From contig NZ_CP036267.1 in assembly GCF_007744255.1 (NCBI RefSeq), positions 558,001-622,000 of the forward strand: a DNA stretch of 64,000 nt, read 5' to 3'. Below, one piece after another: positions 37,557-47,471 of the stretch. The DNA is from Thalassoglobus polymorphus. GTDB taxonomy: Bacteria > Planctomycetota > Planctomycetia > Planctomycetales > Planctomycetaceae. Every line of letters starts with the position of its first letter. Position 1 is the stretch's first letter. The notes beneath the pieces are model-generated. The model was not told the DNA's origin, searched no databases, and saw only the letters and a list, made by a program, of their open reading frames with translations. A program made the translations under genes and the position numbers.

Positions 37557-38663
37557 CTACGCGGAACACGTTCGGGCGAGCTCGCGAATGACTTCGATTG
37601 CTTCGTCTAAATTGGGGACATCGACTCCCGGCACGCGTCCGCCTCGGTCGCATTCACCGAGTAAGATTAAGTCTTCGTAGTCCGGGCTTTGTTGCAATCG
37701 TCTCATCGCTCGGGCTCCGATTGTCCCTGCGACAATCTTGTGAGTCTCCATATGATTTTCGATCAGCCATGCTGTACGGGGAGTAATTGCCCCTTCGAGG
37801 GCTTCTAAGCCTGAATGAACATGATCAAGTGGATCGATCGCTTTTCCGACATCATGTAGCAAGGCAGCGAGTAAGAACTCTTCATCGTACGGTTGTGCCT
37901 CAAGTGCCAGGTCGAACACCTGTAAGCTGTGGTAAAGAGCGTCCCCTTCCGGGTGATACTTTTTGCTCTGTTCAACGTTTTCCAATGGAATGAGGAGCAA
38001 GCGGTACAGCTCGAAGCGATCAATGTCGTAGTCGGTGTTTTCGATGACATCGTCCAGATCAAGGTCCGGATATTCTCGAAGCAGGATCTCTTCAAACTCA
38101 GAGACATTAGCCCGTTCGATGGCTTTTCCCGTGATGGAACTTTTGAAGACAAAGTGAGACTGGTCAGCTGCGTAGCAGGTCAGTTCTACCGGGAATTTTT
38201 CGTGAATATGAATGTGCGTGAAGACTCTTTCTTCTCCATCCTTTCGCACGCGTTTGTGTTCAACGTCGAAGAAGAGGCCTTGCTCATCTAGCGTCCCGAT
38301 AATGGCTTCGATGCTGCTGGTGAAGAGATGAAGGTCGATATCGCTTCCACGACGTACGAATCCCGTAAGCGTGCTGCCGATCAGTTTCGGTTTGAAAGCC
38401 TTTAACAAGCACATCATCCGCCACGCCGTCAATCTCATGTCTCGCAGGTTGTCGAAGCGTTTGTCTCCCTCGTAGAGCGAAACGAATCGTTGAACTTCGT
38501 CGCGTATTTCGGTATTCGATGGAAGTAAAGAGGGCTTCACCCAGCCGCGACAGATCTTGCGGCCAGCTTTCATTTTCGCTCGGTAATACTCGGTTTCTTT
38601 CCGGGTATACATCAGGCGGGCGGCTTCAAAAGTGATTTGCCGCCGAACTTTGTCAGCATTCAT
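37557..38663 (-). CDS. Nucleotidyltransferase-HD domain fusion protein
   Basis: 368 residues. Residues about 100-130 carry a polymerase-beta-type nucleotidyltransferase motif: IGSTLTGFVRRGSDIDLHLF, with the G-S and D-x-D metal ligands. Residues about 240-330 hold an HD phosphohydrolase-like domain: YHSLQVFDLAL, LLAALLHDVGKAIDPLDH and ENHMETHKI supply the H...HD...D ligands. The N-terminal ~60 residues are basic. The known tRNA CCA-adding enzymes with HD domains are built differently and lack this spacing, so I do not assign that. It may be a nucleotide-signalling or RNA-modifying enzyme; the substrate is unknown. Confidence 0.8.
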   Translation of the reverse strand: MNADKVRRQITFEAARLMYTRKETEYYRAKMKAGRKICRGWVKPSLLPSNTEIRDEVQRFVSLYEGDKRFDNLRDMRLTAWRMMCLLKAFKPKLIGSTLTGFVRRGSDIDLHLFTSSIEAIIGTLDEQGLFFDVEHKRVRKDGEERVFTHIHIHEKFPVELTCYAADQSHFVFKSSITGKAIERANVSEFEEILLREYPDLDLDDVIENTDYDIDRFELYRLLLIPLENVEQSKKYHPEGDALYHSLQVFDLALEAQPYDEEFLLAALLHDVGKAIDPLDHVHSGLEALEGAITPRTAWLIENHMETHKIVAGTIGARAMRRLQQSPDYEDLILLGECDRGGRVPGVDVPNLDEAIEVIRELARTCSA

Positions 38664-38904
38664 AGATTTTGTTGCGTCGATTACTCGCCCATCAAAGCGA
38701 CGCCGGGCAATGAAATCTTACACTCGACCTCATGCCTTCTCAAGACTGAATTTTCATTCGCCGGGACAAGATGGATTTGCGAATGCCGGTGAGAGAGAAA
38801 GTATGTCGCATGGCAACGATTGAATTTCTCCGCCATCTTGATCTGAGATCAGTCTGCTCTACCGTCTGTGTGTACCGACTGCGTGCCTCATTTTTAACAA
38901 GGGT

Positions 38905-40014
38905 TTAGCTGAGGATGTTTTCGATTTCTGAGTTCGAGAGAAAATTCATGACCAGTGGTTGTGAACCGTCAGGTTGTCCCTGTTGCCACGTTGCGTATAG
39001 ACCATCTCCGGCGGTCAGGATATCGACGTAACGGCTGCATCCGGTTCCGTGTGGACTGACGAATAAGGGGGCGTATTTTGAGATTCGGTTGATTTGCGAA
39101 ATGTCACCCTCGACAAAGTAGGCGAGGCCGCCAAGTTCTTCGCATGAGTATCCGCGAGGCCGGCTGACAGCGGTCTTGTGCTGTTCCAGGTCACGCACGC
39201 ACTCTCCGCCATCGTAGAAGACGAGCGTGGCATCGATCTCTTCGAAGGCTCCAACCATGGGCACGTCGACGAGACACGTCCCGCGTGTCATTGCGACATC
39301 CCAGGACTCTCCTCGTGGAAAGAATCCGAAAACACCCTCGTCTTGGAGATTGGAATCAATAAAGCCGGTGTTCGAGCTGGACCAGTTGAATGGATGGGTG
39401 CAGAAGAAGACGATGGCGTCATCTTCCTGACCTTCGTAGAGAAACGGGTCTTTCAAGTGCAAATGGTTTGGTTCGTTGTTCGAGCAAAATGGTTTTACCG
39501 CCGAGCCGGGCAATGCTTCGATGGTTTTCGCCTGTAGGCGGTCGATAGTCCAGACGCCAGTTCCCGGCTTCAGGTAGTCTTCAAAACCAGCAGGGTAGCC
39601 GACGTTGTCTTTTTCGGTCGAGACATAGAGTTCAACGCCATCATCTGTCCAGCGAATAGCACTTCCCTCGATGGAAAGGACCGGGCAGCCTTCAACATCT
39701 AAGTCGGATTTCGACCAACTGGCGACCTTGTTGAAAGTCTCTCCCTGGTCTTCCGATTTGAAGATTGCCAGCTCCAGTCCGCGTTCTCCAGATCCGATTC
39801 CGGTCCGTGAATCTCCGAAGTTGCGGTAGCGGCCGACCACGTACAGGTCTCTGTTGACCGACTCAATCATATTTCCCCCGCCGAACCAGAAGCCTGTGGA
39901 GTTCTGTTGCGGAGGCACAATCACTCGGGCTTGCTCTTGATTGACAAGCGCTTGTCCGAGCTTAGTCAGTTTTGCCGTCAAGTCTTGATTGAGAGACAAT
40001 GTGGTTACTTTCAA
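38905..40014 (-). CDS. Sialidase/glycosidase-like beta-propeller protein of unknown function
   Basis: 369 residues without signal peptide. An Asp-box-like motif (KSEDQGETF, about residue 88-96) and repeated beta-strand blades (LYVVGRYRNF, VELYVSTEK, IVFFCTHPF, LVFYDGG, GLYATWQQG) suggest a five- or six-bladed propeller like exo-alpha-sialidases or GH43-type proteins. Catalytic residues cannot be assigned. An intergenic gap of 240 bases separates it from the NT-HD gene. Confidence 0.7.
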   Translation of the reverse strand: MKVTTLSLNQDLTAKLTKLGQALVNQEQARVIVPPQQNSTGFWFGGGNMIESVNRDLYVVGRYRNFGDSRTGIGSGERGLELAIFKSEDQGETFNKVASWSKSDLDVEGCPVLSIEGSAIRWTDDGVELYVSTEKDNVGYPAGFEDYLKPGTGVWTIDRLQAKTIEALPGSAVKPFCSNNEPNHLHLKDPFLYEGQEDDAIVFFCTHPFNWSSSNTGFIDSNLQDEGVFGFFPRGESWDVAMTRGTCLVDVPMVGAFEEIDATLVFYDGGECVRDLEQHKTAVSRPRGYSCEELGGLAYFVEGDISQINRISKYAPLFVSPHGTGCSRYVDILTAGDGLYATWQQGQPDGSQPLVMNFLSNSEIENILS

Positions 40015-40183
40015 GTTGGTCGTGGAGAAGCTGTGCTGGGCGAATCATTCTTGTCCAGAGTTCGCAATTTGGTGAACCCATCTTATTGAGATCATCACGA
40101 ACCGTCTATTCGAAGGGGCTCGAAATTTGATTCAGCGATTCACCGCGTGAGGACAATTCTGAATCTCTGTTGCGAACCTTCAG

Positions 40184-40288
40184 TGACAGCATTTTTCGAT
40201 TGGTATTCGAGTTCTGCCTTGTGAAGAACAGCATTATTAGTAGAGGAATGCGCTCTTCACGGGCACGCGGTAGAGCAAACTGCTCTAG
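40184..40288 (-). repeat. Family-1 copy E
   Basis: On the minus strand it begins CTAGAGCAG, and that TAG is the stop codon of the ABC permease gene. Hairpin 1 is TAGAGC-agttt-GCTCTA. Hairpin 2 pairs GCCCGTGAAGA with TCTTCACAAGGC, longer than in copy C and with matched changes on both arms. It ends TGCTGTC. Confidence 0.82.
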
Positions 40289-41142
40289 CCGCCGAATGCG
40301 CTGTATCGACGGACTCCGTACTTAAACGCAATTCGATTCGCGACGAAGAGGGCGACGATCCAGGCAAATTCGACGAGCAAGAGTTGGATCAGTTCGGGCT
40401 GAGTATACTTTCCTAAAAAGATAGCTGGCGGAACATAGGCCAGGTATTGAAACGGAAAGAACTGGACCACGTTCAGGATTTGCGGGGGTAAGAAGTCCAG
40501 CGGGATCATGTGCCCGGAGAGGAAGTAATTGAACATCATGTAGATGAACAGCAATGAGCTGACTTCCAGAAACCAGAACGAAATCAGGCCGAGTAACGAT
40601 TCAATCAGGAACCCAATCAAAAAAGCCATGATTAGCGATGCCAGAAAAGCACCGAAAATCGTCCAGCCCGGCCAGCTTGGGAGGTAATTTCTTAGCAGCC
40701 AGAAGACCAGAGCAAAGGGGCCAGCTGCGACGGCATAATAGACGACTTTGTGCGCAATTCGGTGCCAGAACAGGTACGACAGCATGTCGATGGGTTGCGT
40801 GAGGAATTTCTTGATGCTTCCGTCTCGAACTTGTCGAGCAATTCCAGAAGCCAGACCGGGCATACTCGAAAAGGCTCTCGCGAGCATGGCGAGCAAGTAG
40901 TAGGAGATCATCTGGCGATAGCTGTAACCGGCGATGTCTGTCTCTTCATGATCAGTCCCGACTGCAAAAATTGCTCCCCAGAGAAAGAGAGTCGTGACAA
41001 TCGGGAGGAATCGAAACAGAGTTCCCAGCGCAAAATCCGCGCGATACATCAACCGTTCGCTGATACATGTTCGCAAAATGTACCAGATGACTCGCAAGCG
41101 ATGCGTGATAGGGTTCGGTTGAGTAGGGGCAATTGAGGACAT
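40285..41142 (-). CDS. ABC-2 type transporter permease
   Basis: 285 residues with six predicted membrane helices. The pattern [20 protein letters not shown], then [16 protein letters not shown], then the final [18 protein letters not shown] is typical of the ABC-2 permeases of the DUF990/YhaP-like group, which work with a separate ATPase. No ATPase or second permease lies beside it in the window, so it is either an orphan or its partners are elsewhere. The stop codon lies within repeat copy E. Confidence 0.85.
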   Translation of the reverse strand: MSSIAPTQPNPITHRLRVIWYILRTCISERLMYRADFALGTLFRFLPIVTTLFLWGAIFAVGTDHEETDIAGYSYRQMISYYLLAMLARAFSSMPGLASGIARQVRDGSIKKFLTQPIDMLSYLFWHRIAHKVVYYAVAAGPFALVFWLLRNYLPSWPGWTIFGAFLASLIMAFLIGFLIESLLGLISFWFLEVSSLLFIYMMFNYFLSGHMIPLDFLPPQILNVVQFFPFQYLAYVPPAIFLGKYTQPELIQLLLVEFAWIVALFVANRIAFKYGVRRYSAFGG

Positions 41143-41757
41143 GAAACAGCTTGGTAAAGAGGTCGTCAGTTCTCGCTGAGTGTAGTCCGATCGGGTGATG
41201 AGGACAAAGGATCTCGGAGGCTGATCCGGAAACCTGACTCCGCTCTCTCAGTCGCTGAGGAAAACGTTCATTTCAAAAGTTTCCGGACCTGTTGCAATTT
41301 AGTGATGATCGGGGAGGGGCTGAAGTTCCCCCGCTTTCGTCTGATGCTTGTAGTGGCTGTTGTCGCTGCTGAAGGTTGAACGAGGGGAAGTTGACCGACA
41401 GTTTTCATTGGGAATTGTCCGACGTGAGGTTGTCATCGGGAGAGTCATACTCGGTCTCATTGCCTTTAGATTTTGGTCGCTTCGCAGTGAATAGCGGGTC
41501 TGAGTGGGGGCGATCTCTGGAGAAGATTGCGGTTAAGTCGTCATTTGAACTCAAAACCGGCAATTGTTGCCGGTGTGGCTGGCCTGGGTTCAAATTGTAA
41601 AAGAGTTCTGATTTTTCCGGTTTTGCTGAAGAGGCCGGTATTACTGGTCGATAGATGGAATGGATGTTGAGAGTTTCCCCATTGGATTCTTCACTTCATT
41701 CTGATCAATCAAACGCAATCCGCTTGGGTTTTAATTTCATCAGTGAACGAGATCGGC
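41143..41757. other. Gene-free region upstream of a small lipoprotein gene
   Basis: 615 bases without a supported gene. At 41556-41574 there is a near-perfect hairpin ACCGGCAA-TTG-TTGCCGGT; it has no T-run, and a related AGGCCGG lies further on. A 74-codon open frame shows no motif and is not called. Confidence 0.45.
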
Positions 41758-42006
41758 ATGGACATCAAAAAAATCTTTTCCAAACCGTATGCCTTGGTTT
41801 TGGTAGGAATGTTGGTCTCTGGCGGACTGTGTGGGTGTCAGACACAGATGGGAGGTCAAACATTGCCTTCTGCATATTATCTGCGTGATGATGTCCAGTT
41901 CTTTCCAGCTGGTCCAGAAATGCAACTTCCAAACCTTCGGCTGGCTCTTGAAGAGTATCGGGCAACAGGTGAGGCGAACGATGAGGATCTGGAAGATCTT
42001 CAGTAG
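41758..42006 (+). CDS. Small lipoprotein of planctomycete type
   Basis: 82 residues from the ATG at 41758 (GATCGGC upstream is a weak site). The signal peptide (ALVLVGMLVSGGLCGC) ends in a lipobox-like L-C-G-C. The mature part begins with GGQTLPSAYYLRDDVQFFPAGPE. I remember a close motif in other planctomycete lipoproteins, which supports that this is a real gene; this is unchecked. The tail is acidic. Function unknown. Confidence 0.7.
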   Translation: MDIKKIFSKPYALVLVGMLVSGGLCGCQTQMGGQTLPSAYYLRDDVQFFPAGPEMQLPNLRLALEEYRATGEANDEDLEDLQ

Positions 42007-42076
42007 CCTTACGTGAAAAGGTCCTGAGCCGGAGCGAATATTCGCTTGTGCTGGGCTTATCGAACTGAAAACATGA

Positions 42077-42116
42077 AAAAAGACTCCCCCGGAAATTGTC
42101 CGGAGGGAGTCTTTTT
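42077..42116 (+). terminator. Terminator after the small lipoprotein gene
   Basis: AAAAAGACTCCC...CCGGA pairs with TCCGG...GGGAGTCTTTTT with a single bulge, ending in five T. It starts 71 bases after the lipoprotein stop. The A-run on the other side may also serve the convergent gene at 42229. Confidence 0.85.
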
Positions 42117-42228
42117 GTTTACTGGCGACGTAAGCACTGAATGCTAATTCATAGCCACGACAGTGGTTATGTCAGAGTTTCTTTGAGCGAAAACGGTTTT
42201 CACAGGAACGAAAAATCTGAATACGATA

Positions 42229-42834
42229 TTAGAAGAGTGGATTAACAAGTGGTGAGAATCCGGGGAAGTATCGGAAGAACCGGCCTGGGTAGTTCCAGAA
42301 TTCCATTTCGCGGTAAAGTCTTGGCTCATAAATGTTTGGGCGTGGGTTGACGATACGTTGAGGAGTGTCAGTGCGGTGGACAACTGTGTTACGCATCTGG
42401 CCGAACATGATTTCGACAGTTGTGTCGTGTCGGTAGCTCGGATTCGCCAGGTACTCTGAACGACGGTACGGGATCGAGTTGTAGACCGCCTCGTAGCTCT
42501 TTTCGTTGACATTCACTTTCTTGGCGTTGCTCGGGGTGATCTGTATTGCCCACTTTGCGCCATCAAGAGGCTTTTGCCCTTTTTGTGGCTGAGCCACAGG
42601 GTTTTCTGGCAATTGCGGTTTCATCGCTTTGACGACTCTTGGAGGAAGAGGTGGTTGCTCCGGTGTGACAGTTTTCGGGGCAATTGTTGGAGTCGGAGCT
42701 GGAGGAACGACGCTATTTTCCTGTGCATGTAAGTTTGACGGCTGAGTTGCGAGAGCCAACAGGCAGAGTGCGGCAACGGATTGGGACAATCTGAAAAATA
42801 TGTTCTTCGGGGGCAATTGGGGCGCATCCATCAT
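42229..42834 (-). CDS. Secreted hypothetical protein, Pro-rich
   Basis: 201 residues. The signal peptide is at about 16-38 (SVAALCLLALATQPSNLHAQ). Pro/Thr/Lys-rich mature N-terminus (VVPPAPTPTIAPKTVTPEQ) is followed by a region with YRRSEYLANPSYRHDTTVEIMFG and an aromatic C-terminus (FWNYPGRFFRYFPGF). No family recognised. It is probably in the cell envelope. Confidence 0.7.
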   Translation of the reverse strand: MMDAPQLPPKNIFFRLSQSVAALCLLALATQPSNLHAQENSVVPPAPTPTIAPKTVTPEQPPLPPRVVKAMKPQLPENPVAQPQKGQKPLDGAKWAIQITPSNAKKVNVNEKSYEAVYNSIPYRRSEYLANPSYRHDTTVEIMFGQMRNTVVHRTDTPQRIVNPRPNIYEPRLYREMEFWNYPGRFFRYFPGFSPLVNPLF

Positions 42835-43070
42835 GGCAGGATCCTTATTCGGTTTAGAGAAAGTTTACATGTTTTGCCGCCTTTCACGCTAAGAAGTGCA
42901 GAGGACCGATGTCAAAAAAAGAATTTGACTTTCTTAAAAGAGAATCTATGAATCCGAACTCGCGCCCAGGAAATGGGGTTTGTTGACTTTCGGCATCATG
43001 GTTAGAATACGCCTCCTCCCTGGTTTTCCCTCCACGCTGTTTCTCTATCAAATCACTGATCCACTCGCCC

Positions 43071-43940
43071 ATGTTCTCGTTTCAGGACAAATTGTGTGTT
43101 CGACATGTGGTCCGCAATCTCAGATTGTGGAGTGCTTTTGCAGCGGTATTCTTATGTTGCGCTGGCTGCGGGACGACGAAAAACACCACCGCGACGGATC
43201 AACTTCTGATGTCGGATGCGGTCGATGGGGCTATTGCAAGGATTGATTTCACGCCTTTGGAAAATCAGAAGGTGTACTTCGACACCAAATTCATCAAGGA
43301 CTACAAGGGTGTTGGTTTCGTTAACTCTGATTATGTCATCAGCTCGACCAGGCAGCAGATGATCGCAGCGGGCGTGCTCCTTCAAGAGAAGGAGGATACT
43401 GCGGATTTTATTGTTGAAGGTCGTATCGGGGCGTTGGGCACGGATTCGAACGAAGTGATTTATGGAATTCCATCAACAAGTGTTTTGAATGAAGCAGCCG
43501 ATGCTGTCGCCGCGCTTTCACAAGCTCCGGCGGTTCCCGGGATCCCCGAACTTGCGGTCGCGAAGCGGAGCAATCAAATCTCCGCAGCAAAAATAGCGGT
43601 TTTCGCATACGAAAAAGAATCTCGGGAACGTGTTTGGCAGTCAGGGATGCTCACCGGAAAGTCGACTTCACGGGATCTGTGGGTCATGGGAGCCGGTCCG
43701 TTTCAGAAAGGATCGATTCACGATGAAGGTGTGAAGTTTGCCGGATCGACGCTGGATGTCCCGCTGATGGAGCATGAACGCGACGGTTTACGAGGACCGA
43801 TCGCTGCTTACAGAGACTCAATGGTCTTCAATTTACCTGGAACCAAAGCAGATCCTGCACTCGCTGAGCAGGAGGGCGAGGATGGGATTCAACAGGTTTC
43901 CGGAGAAAAAAAGGACGAATCTGCGAAAGCTGCGAAGTAG
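43071..43940 (+). CDS. DUF6655-like lipoprotein
   Basis: 289 residues. The signal ends in a lipobox CAGC (about residue 33), followed by GTTKNTTATDQLLMSDAVDGAIARIDF. The rest (KVYFDTKFIKDY, VNSDYVISSTRQQMIAAG, ADFIVEGRIGALGTD) matches my memory of planctomycete DUF6655 and related GNA1162-like lipoproteins. The last ~40 residues are Glu/Lys-rich. Function unknown; the outer membrane is likely. Confidence 0.75.
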   Translation: MFSFQDKLCVRHVVRNLRLWSAFAAVFLCCAGCGTTKNTTATDQLLMSDAVDGAIARIDFTPLENQKVYFDTKFIKDYKGVGFVNSDYVISSTRQQMIAAGVLLQEKEDTADFIVEGRIGALGTDSNEVIYGIPSTSVLNEAADAVAALSQAPAVPGIPELAVAKRSNQISAAKIAVFAYEKESRERVWQSGMLTGKSTSRDLWVMGAGPFQKGSIHDEGVKFAGSTLDVPLMEHERDGLRGPIAAYRDSMVFNLPGTKADPALAEQEGEDGIQQVSGEKKDESAKAAK

Positions 43941-44941
43941 TTTGGAGCAACTGGGGAGATCTATCTTGACTTTTCTATCGAAGATCGCCGATACTTCCCT
44001 TGTCGAGTGAATTGACATCACTTGTTTCTGAGCATAAGATTACGACTCAGAGTCAATGCTTCAGCGACGTTTTGGCTTTGGTAACGGTTGCGGGAAATCT
44101 TTCTCCAACATTCGATTACCAAATTCAGCAAAGCGTTTCGTTTGTGGAAAAGGGATGGTCGATTACAAGACCAGTTTTGTTCCTTTTTGATCTATCGGGA
44201 AACCTCATTTTTGAATGTGATTCAGTGGACGCTAGGTAGAATAGTGATCGCTGTTGACACTTGGTTTTCTTTAGAATCTCATCCAGCAACCAAAGAATGA
44301 GGGGTTTTCTCAGTAGCTTGGTTTTGCAGTTTGCGACCTTTTCGGCGTTTCTTTTTCTGAGTGATTGAGAAGCGAGATTCAGTCTTTTTGAATCAAATCT
44401 GGAAGCCGCAGGAAAACTGAATGTCTCACGTTGGGCATGCGGTGGGCAAGATTTCGCATTAGTGAAAACAAACAAAACAAACAGAACAAACCGTATCTGA
44501 ATCGTCGTGCAGGCGAGCTTGGAATCAATTCGTAAACCTGGTGAAAAGAATTCTCTGAGAACATGTTTTTCACAGTGTTCGAGTGGCTAAAGTCAGGTTT
44601 TTGGATTCGTTTCAACACGATGCGAACGGTCGAATCAAAGAGGGGAACGAGCGCAATCTCGAATGTTTTTCCTCTTGCTTAACATTTGTTTCTCATCACA
44701 TGAACTGTTTTCTCACGGAATGTTTTCTCACTGAGTAGTGGAATCCTCATCTTTAAGTGTGGGCATGATGCCCAATGAAACTTTTGACTCTTTTGGGAAC
44801 TCGCTCGAATCCCTTTTTCAAATGGTGATTGCTGAGTTCGCAACGAGCGACAAGCCAAACAACAATGGATATCAGGAGAGTTCTTCAATGTCTCCCCTGA
44901 GTCCTGAATACATTTACTCTCTTTAAGATTTAGGTCTATGC
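43941..44941. other. 1-kb AT-rich gene-free region before rho
   Basis: About 1000 bases, more AT-rich than the flanks. It contains short direct repeats (GTTTTCTCAC twice near 44708-44734). One 62-codon open frame (44738-44926) ends 15 bases before rho and could be a leader peptide, but it shows no binding site or motif. Much of the region may be the rho leader; in many bacteria rho is autoregulated through its leader. Confidence 0.45.
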
Positions 44942-46747
44942 ATGCCTCCTAAAAGCACCTCGTCTTCCGAGACGCCGAGCAAGCCAAAACGTAAGACGAC
45001 TCGCAAGAAAGCTGTCTCTTCTTCGGCAACAAAAACAAGCAAGCCTCGAAAAAAGGCTGCCAAGAAAAAGAAAGTTGTCCAGGCTGAAGATGATTCAGAT
45101 TTCGGTGCCGGTCTCGATGATGAAGTCCGAGTCGAGAAAAAGTCTGTGGCAAAAAAAACAGCCACAGAAAAAAAGGCCGAGGAAAAACCAGCCGCGAAGA
45201 AATCTGTCGATGTGGCTGATGCTCCTGTGAGCCAGGCGAACATTCAGGAATCAGACTTCTCTGACGACTTCGACTTTGGTGACGACTCTGAAAGTCGTGA
45301 TGATTCCGGAAGCGAATCTGCCGGAGAGAGCTCTTCCTCTTCCAAAAGCCAAAGCAGTGAAAAGGGCGAGAAGCGGGAAGGTTCATCCGACGGAGACGGA
45401 GAAGAAAAGCCTCGTCGCCGCCGTCGTCGTCGCCGTCGTCGCGGTGGTGAGAATTCAAACTCTTCCAATTCCTCCAACTCTTCGAATTCTTCCAAAGGTG
45501 GTGGAGGTCGAGACTCTGGCGGTCGTGGTCGACGTGGTGGAAACAGTAACAGCAATAGCAACCAGCGTGGACGAGGTCGAACCCCAGCGAAGTTCGAGAA
45601 GAACGCCGCTCCTCCTCAGCCAATTCAAACGACCGGGACCATCGAAGGTGTCCTCGAGTTGCACCCGAAGGGTTATGGGTTCCTAAGAGCTGCGACCAAT
45701 GATTATGGTGCTCGGGAATCGGATCCGTTTGTTTCAAGTTCATTCGTCGAAAAACACCACCTCCGCGAAGGAATCAAGATTGTTGGTGAGATCGGACCAG
45801 GCACACGCGGTCAAGGTCCACGGCTTCTCGATATCGAAACGATCGACGGCGGAACGATTGAAGAGTACGAGTCACGTAGCCACTTTGATCATCTCACGCC
45901 GATCAATCCGTTTGAGCAACTCAAGCTCGAAATTGGCTCTTCTCCCGTCACTATGCGTGTGATGGATTTGTTGACACCGATTGGGAAAGGTCAGCGAGCA
46001 CTTCTTGTTGCTCCTCCTCGTTCTGGTAAGACAATGCTGCTTCAGGATATTGCTGAGTCTGTCAGCAAGAATCATCCAGAGGTTCACTTGATTGTACTGC
46101 TGATCGATGAACGGCCGGAAGAAGTCACTGAAATGCGACGAATGGTCAACGGCGAAGTCATTGCATCATCGATGGATGAGAATGTGGAAAGCCATGTTCG
46201 CATTAGTCAGTTGATTTTCGAGCGGGGCAAACGCCTTGCCGAGGCTGGTAAGGATTGCTTGATCCTTATGGACAGTGTGACGCGAACTGCTCGTGCATTT
46301 AACAAATGGATGACTGGTGGTCGTGAATCAAAAATCGGAACCGGTGGTCTTGACGTTCGTGCAATGGACATCCCGAGAAAGATGTTCGGAACAGCACGCC
46401 GCTTCGATGAAGGGGGATCGTTAACCGTCGTTGCAACCGCACTGGTCGATACTGGTTCGCGAATGGACGAAGCCATTTTCCAAGAGTTCAAAGGGACTGG
46501 AAACATGGAACTCGTCTTGAGTCGAGATCTTGCTGATCGCCGAATCTGGCCAGCGATCGACATCTCGAAGTCTGGAACTCGTCGAGAAGAAAAAATTCTC
46601 GATCCCGAAATTCTCGACGGTGTGACAATGCTTCGCCGAAGTCTCGTTTCAATGAATCCTGTTGAAGCGATGGAGCAACTGAGTAAGACACTGGTCAAGT
46701 TTGACACGAACAAAGAATTCCTCCAGAAGATCCGAGCCGTTCTGTAG
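44942..46747 (+). CDS. rho: Transcription termination factor Rho with long disordered N-terminus
   Basis: 601 residues, against about 420 in E. coli. Residues 1-220 are low complexity: Lys/Ser/Glu-rich (KRKTTRKK), then Arg-rich (RRRRRRRRR), then Asn/Ser repeats and GGRGRRGG. No clear Rho_N helix bundle is seen. The primary RNA-binding domain starts at about 223 (GVLELHPKGYGFLR). Walker A is APPRSGKTML, Walker B is IVLLIDERPEEV, and the Q-loop region RTARAFNKWM is present. Hexameric helicase that ends transcription. The extension could add RNA binding or phase separation, as described for some long Rho proteins. Confidence 0.95.
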   Translation: MPPKSTSSSETPSKPKRKTTRKKAVSSSATKTSKPRKKAAKKKKVVQAEDDSDFGAGLDDEVRVEKKSVAKKTATEKKAEEKPAAKKSVDVADAPVSQANIQESDFSDDFDFGDDSESRDDSGSESAGESSSSSKSQSSEKGEKREGSSDGDGEEKPRRRRRRRRRRGGENSNSSNSSNSSNSSKGGGGRDSGGRGRRGGNSNSNSNQRGRGRTPAKFEKNAAPPQPIQTTGTIEGVLELHPKGYGFLRAATNDYGARESDPFVSSSFVEKHHLREGIKIVGEIGPGTRGQGPRLLDIETIDGGTIEEYESRSHFDHLTPINPFEQLKLEIGSSPVTMRVMDLLTPIGKGQRALLVAPPRSGKTMLLQDIAESVSKNHPEVHLIVLLIDERPEEVTEMRRMVNGEVIASSMDENVESHVRISQLIFERGKRLAEAGKDCLILMDSVTRTARAFNKWMTGGRESKIGTGGLDVRAMDIPRKMFGTARRFDEGGSLTVVATALVDTGSRMDEAIFQEFKGTGNMELVLSRDLADRRIWPAIDISKSGTRREEKILDPEILDGVTMLRRSLVSMNPVEAMEQLSKTLVKFDTNKEFLQKIRAVL

Positions 46748-46888
46748 AAGGCTCTCCTCGGAGGAGGAGCGTCGCAGTGCAACTGGGAAGCGATAGACTC
46801 TATTGAGCATGTCGCCTTGAAGTTGATCACTTCTTCATCCAGTTCGGATGAGGCAGACGTCTTTGCCTGACGAGACTCAAGAATTTTG

Positions 46889-46924
46889 AACCCGGTCCCG
46901 CTGATGTGGTGACCGGGTTTTTTT
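46889..46924 (+). terminator. Intrinsic terminator after rho
   Basis: AACCCGGTC pairs with GACCGGGTT around a 13-base loop, followed by seven T. It lies 142 bases after the rho stop. Confidence 0.9.
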
Positions 46925-47471
46925 ATGCGCCATGGTCTCATTGAGATCGCTGGAAGATCGCCTGAGGCGATCACGATTGCATGGACCATTCTGTGCTTCG
47001 TGTTTTCTTCTCAACGCACCGGGCAGAGTCCTCGGCCGGTTGAGTGGTCACGCGTGCCATCTTTATGAGAGCAAAGCTGTTCGAGACTGAGCGCTGAATC
47101 TCGTGAGAGTTGCTGTCGAGGGCTTAAGTGGATCAGCGAAGGTTCTACCAAGTCGCAGGCAAAGGGGAAGGCAGGAACTCTCAACTGCTTTGGGGCGTGT
47201 CCGTTTCCTGAGACGTGACAGAACTTGAGCGGATCTTTATGGAATCCAGGAAAAGATCGGAGGTGTGCCCGTCGTGTTAAGCTGGGCAGGGGTGAAGTTA
47301 TATGCGGGGCAGTTGGCATAAAAGCTGAGTTCTCCCGCCCTCAGAACCCGAATTCCCATCACGACCGGAACAAGCGATGCCGATGAACATTTTGATGTGT
47401 GCGTTTTAGCGCGATTGTAAGGGTTCTCCAGTAAATCATGCTGGAGGTAGTTTGAATGTTATCGTGGATTC
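46925..47471. other. Gene-free region before the second TolC-like gene
   Basis: About 550 bases. A 102-codon minus-strand frame (47011-47319) shows no domain and no binding site and is not called. It must hold the promoter of the TolC-like gene. Confidence 0.4.

Noticed and set aside
38905-40014. Confident assignment as sialidase
   Set aside because: Only one Asp box and general propeller strands are visible; the catalytic Arg triad could not be found.
44949-45743. 264-codon minus-strand open frame over the 5' part of rho
   Set aside because: Antisense to the low-complexity part of rho; no domain, no start signal.
47011-47319. 102-codon minus-strand open frame between rho and the TolC-like gene
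   Set aside because: No signal, motif or binding site; composition looks like chance.
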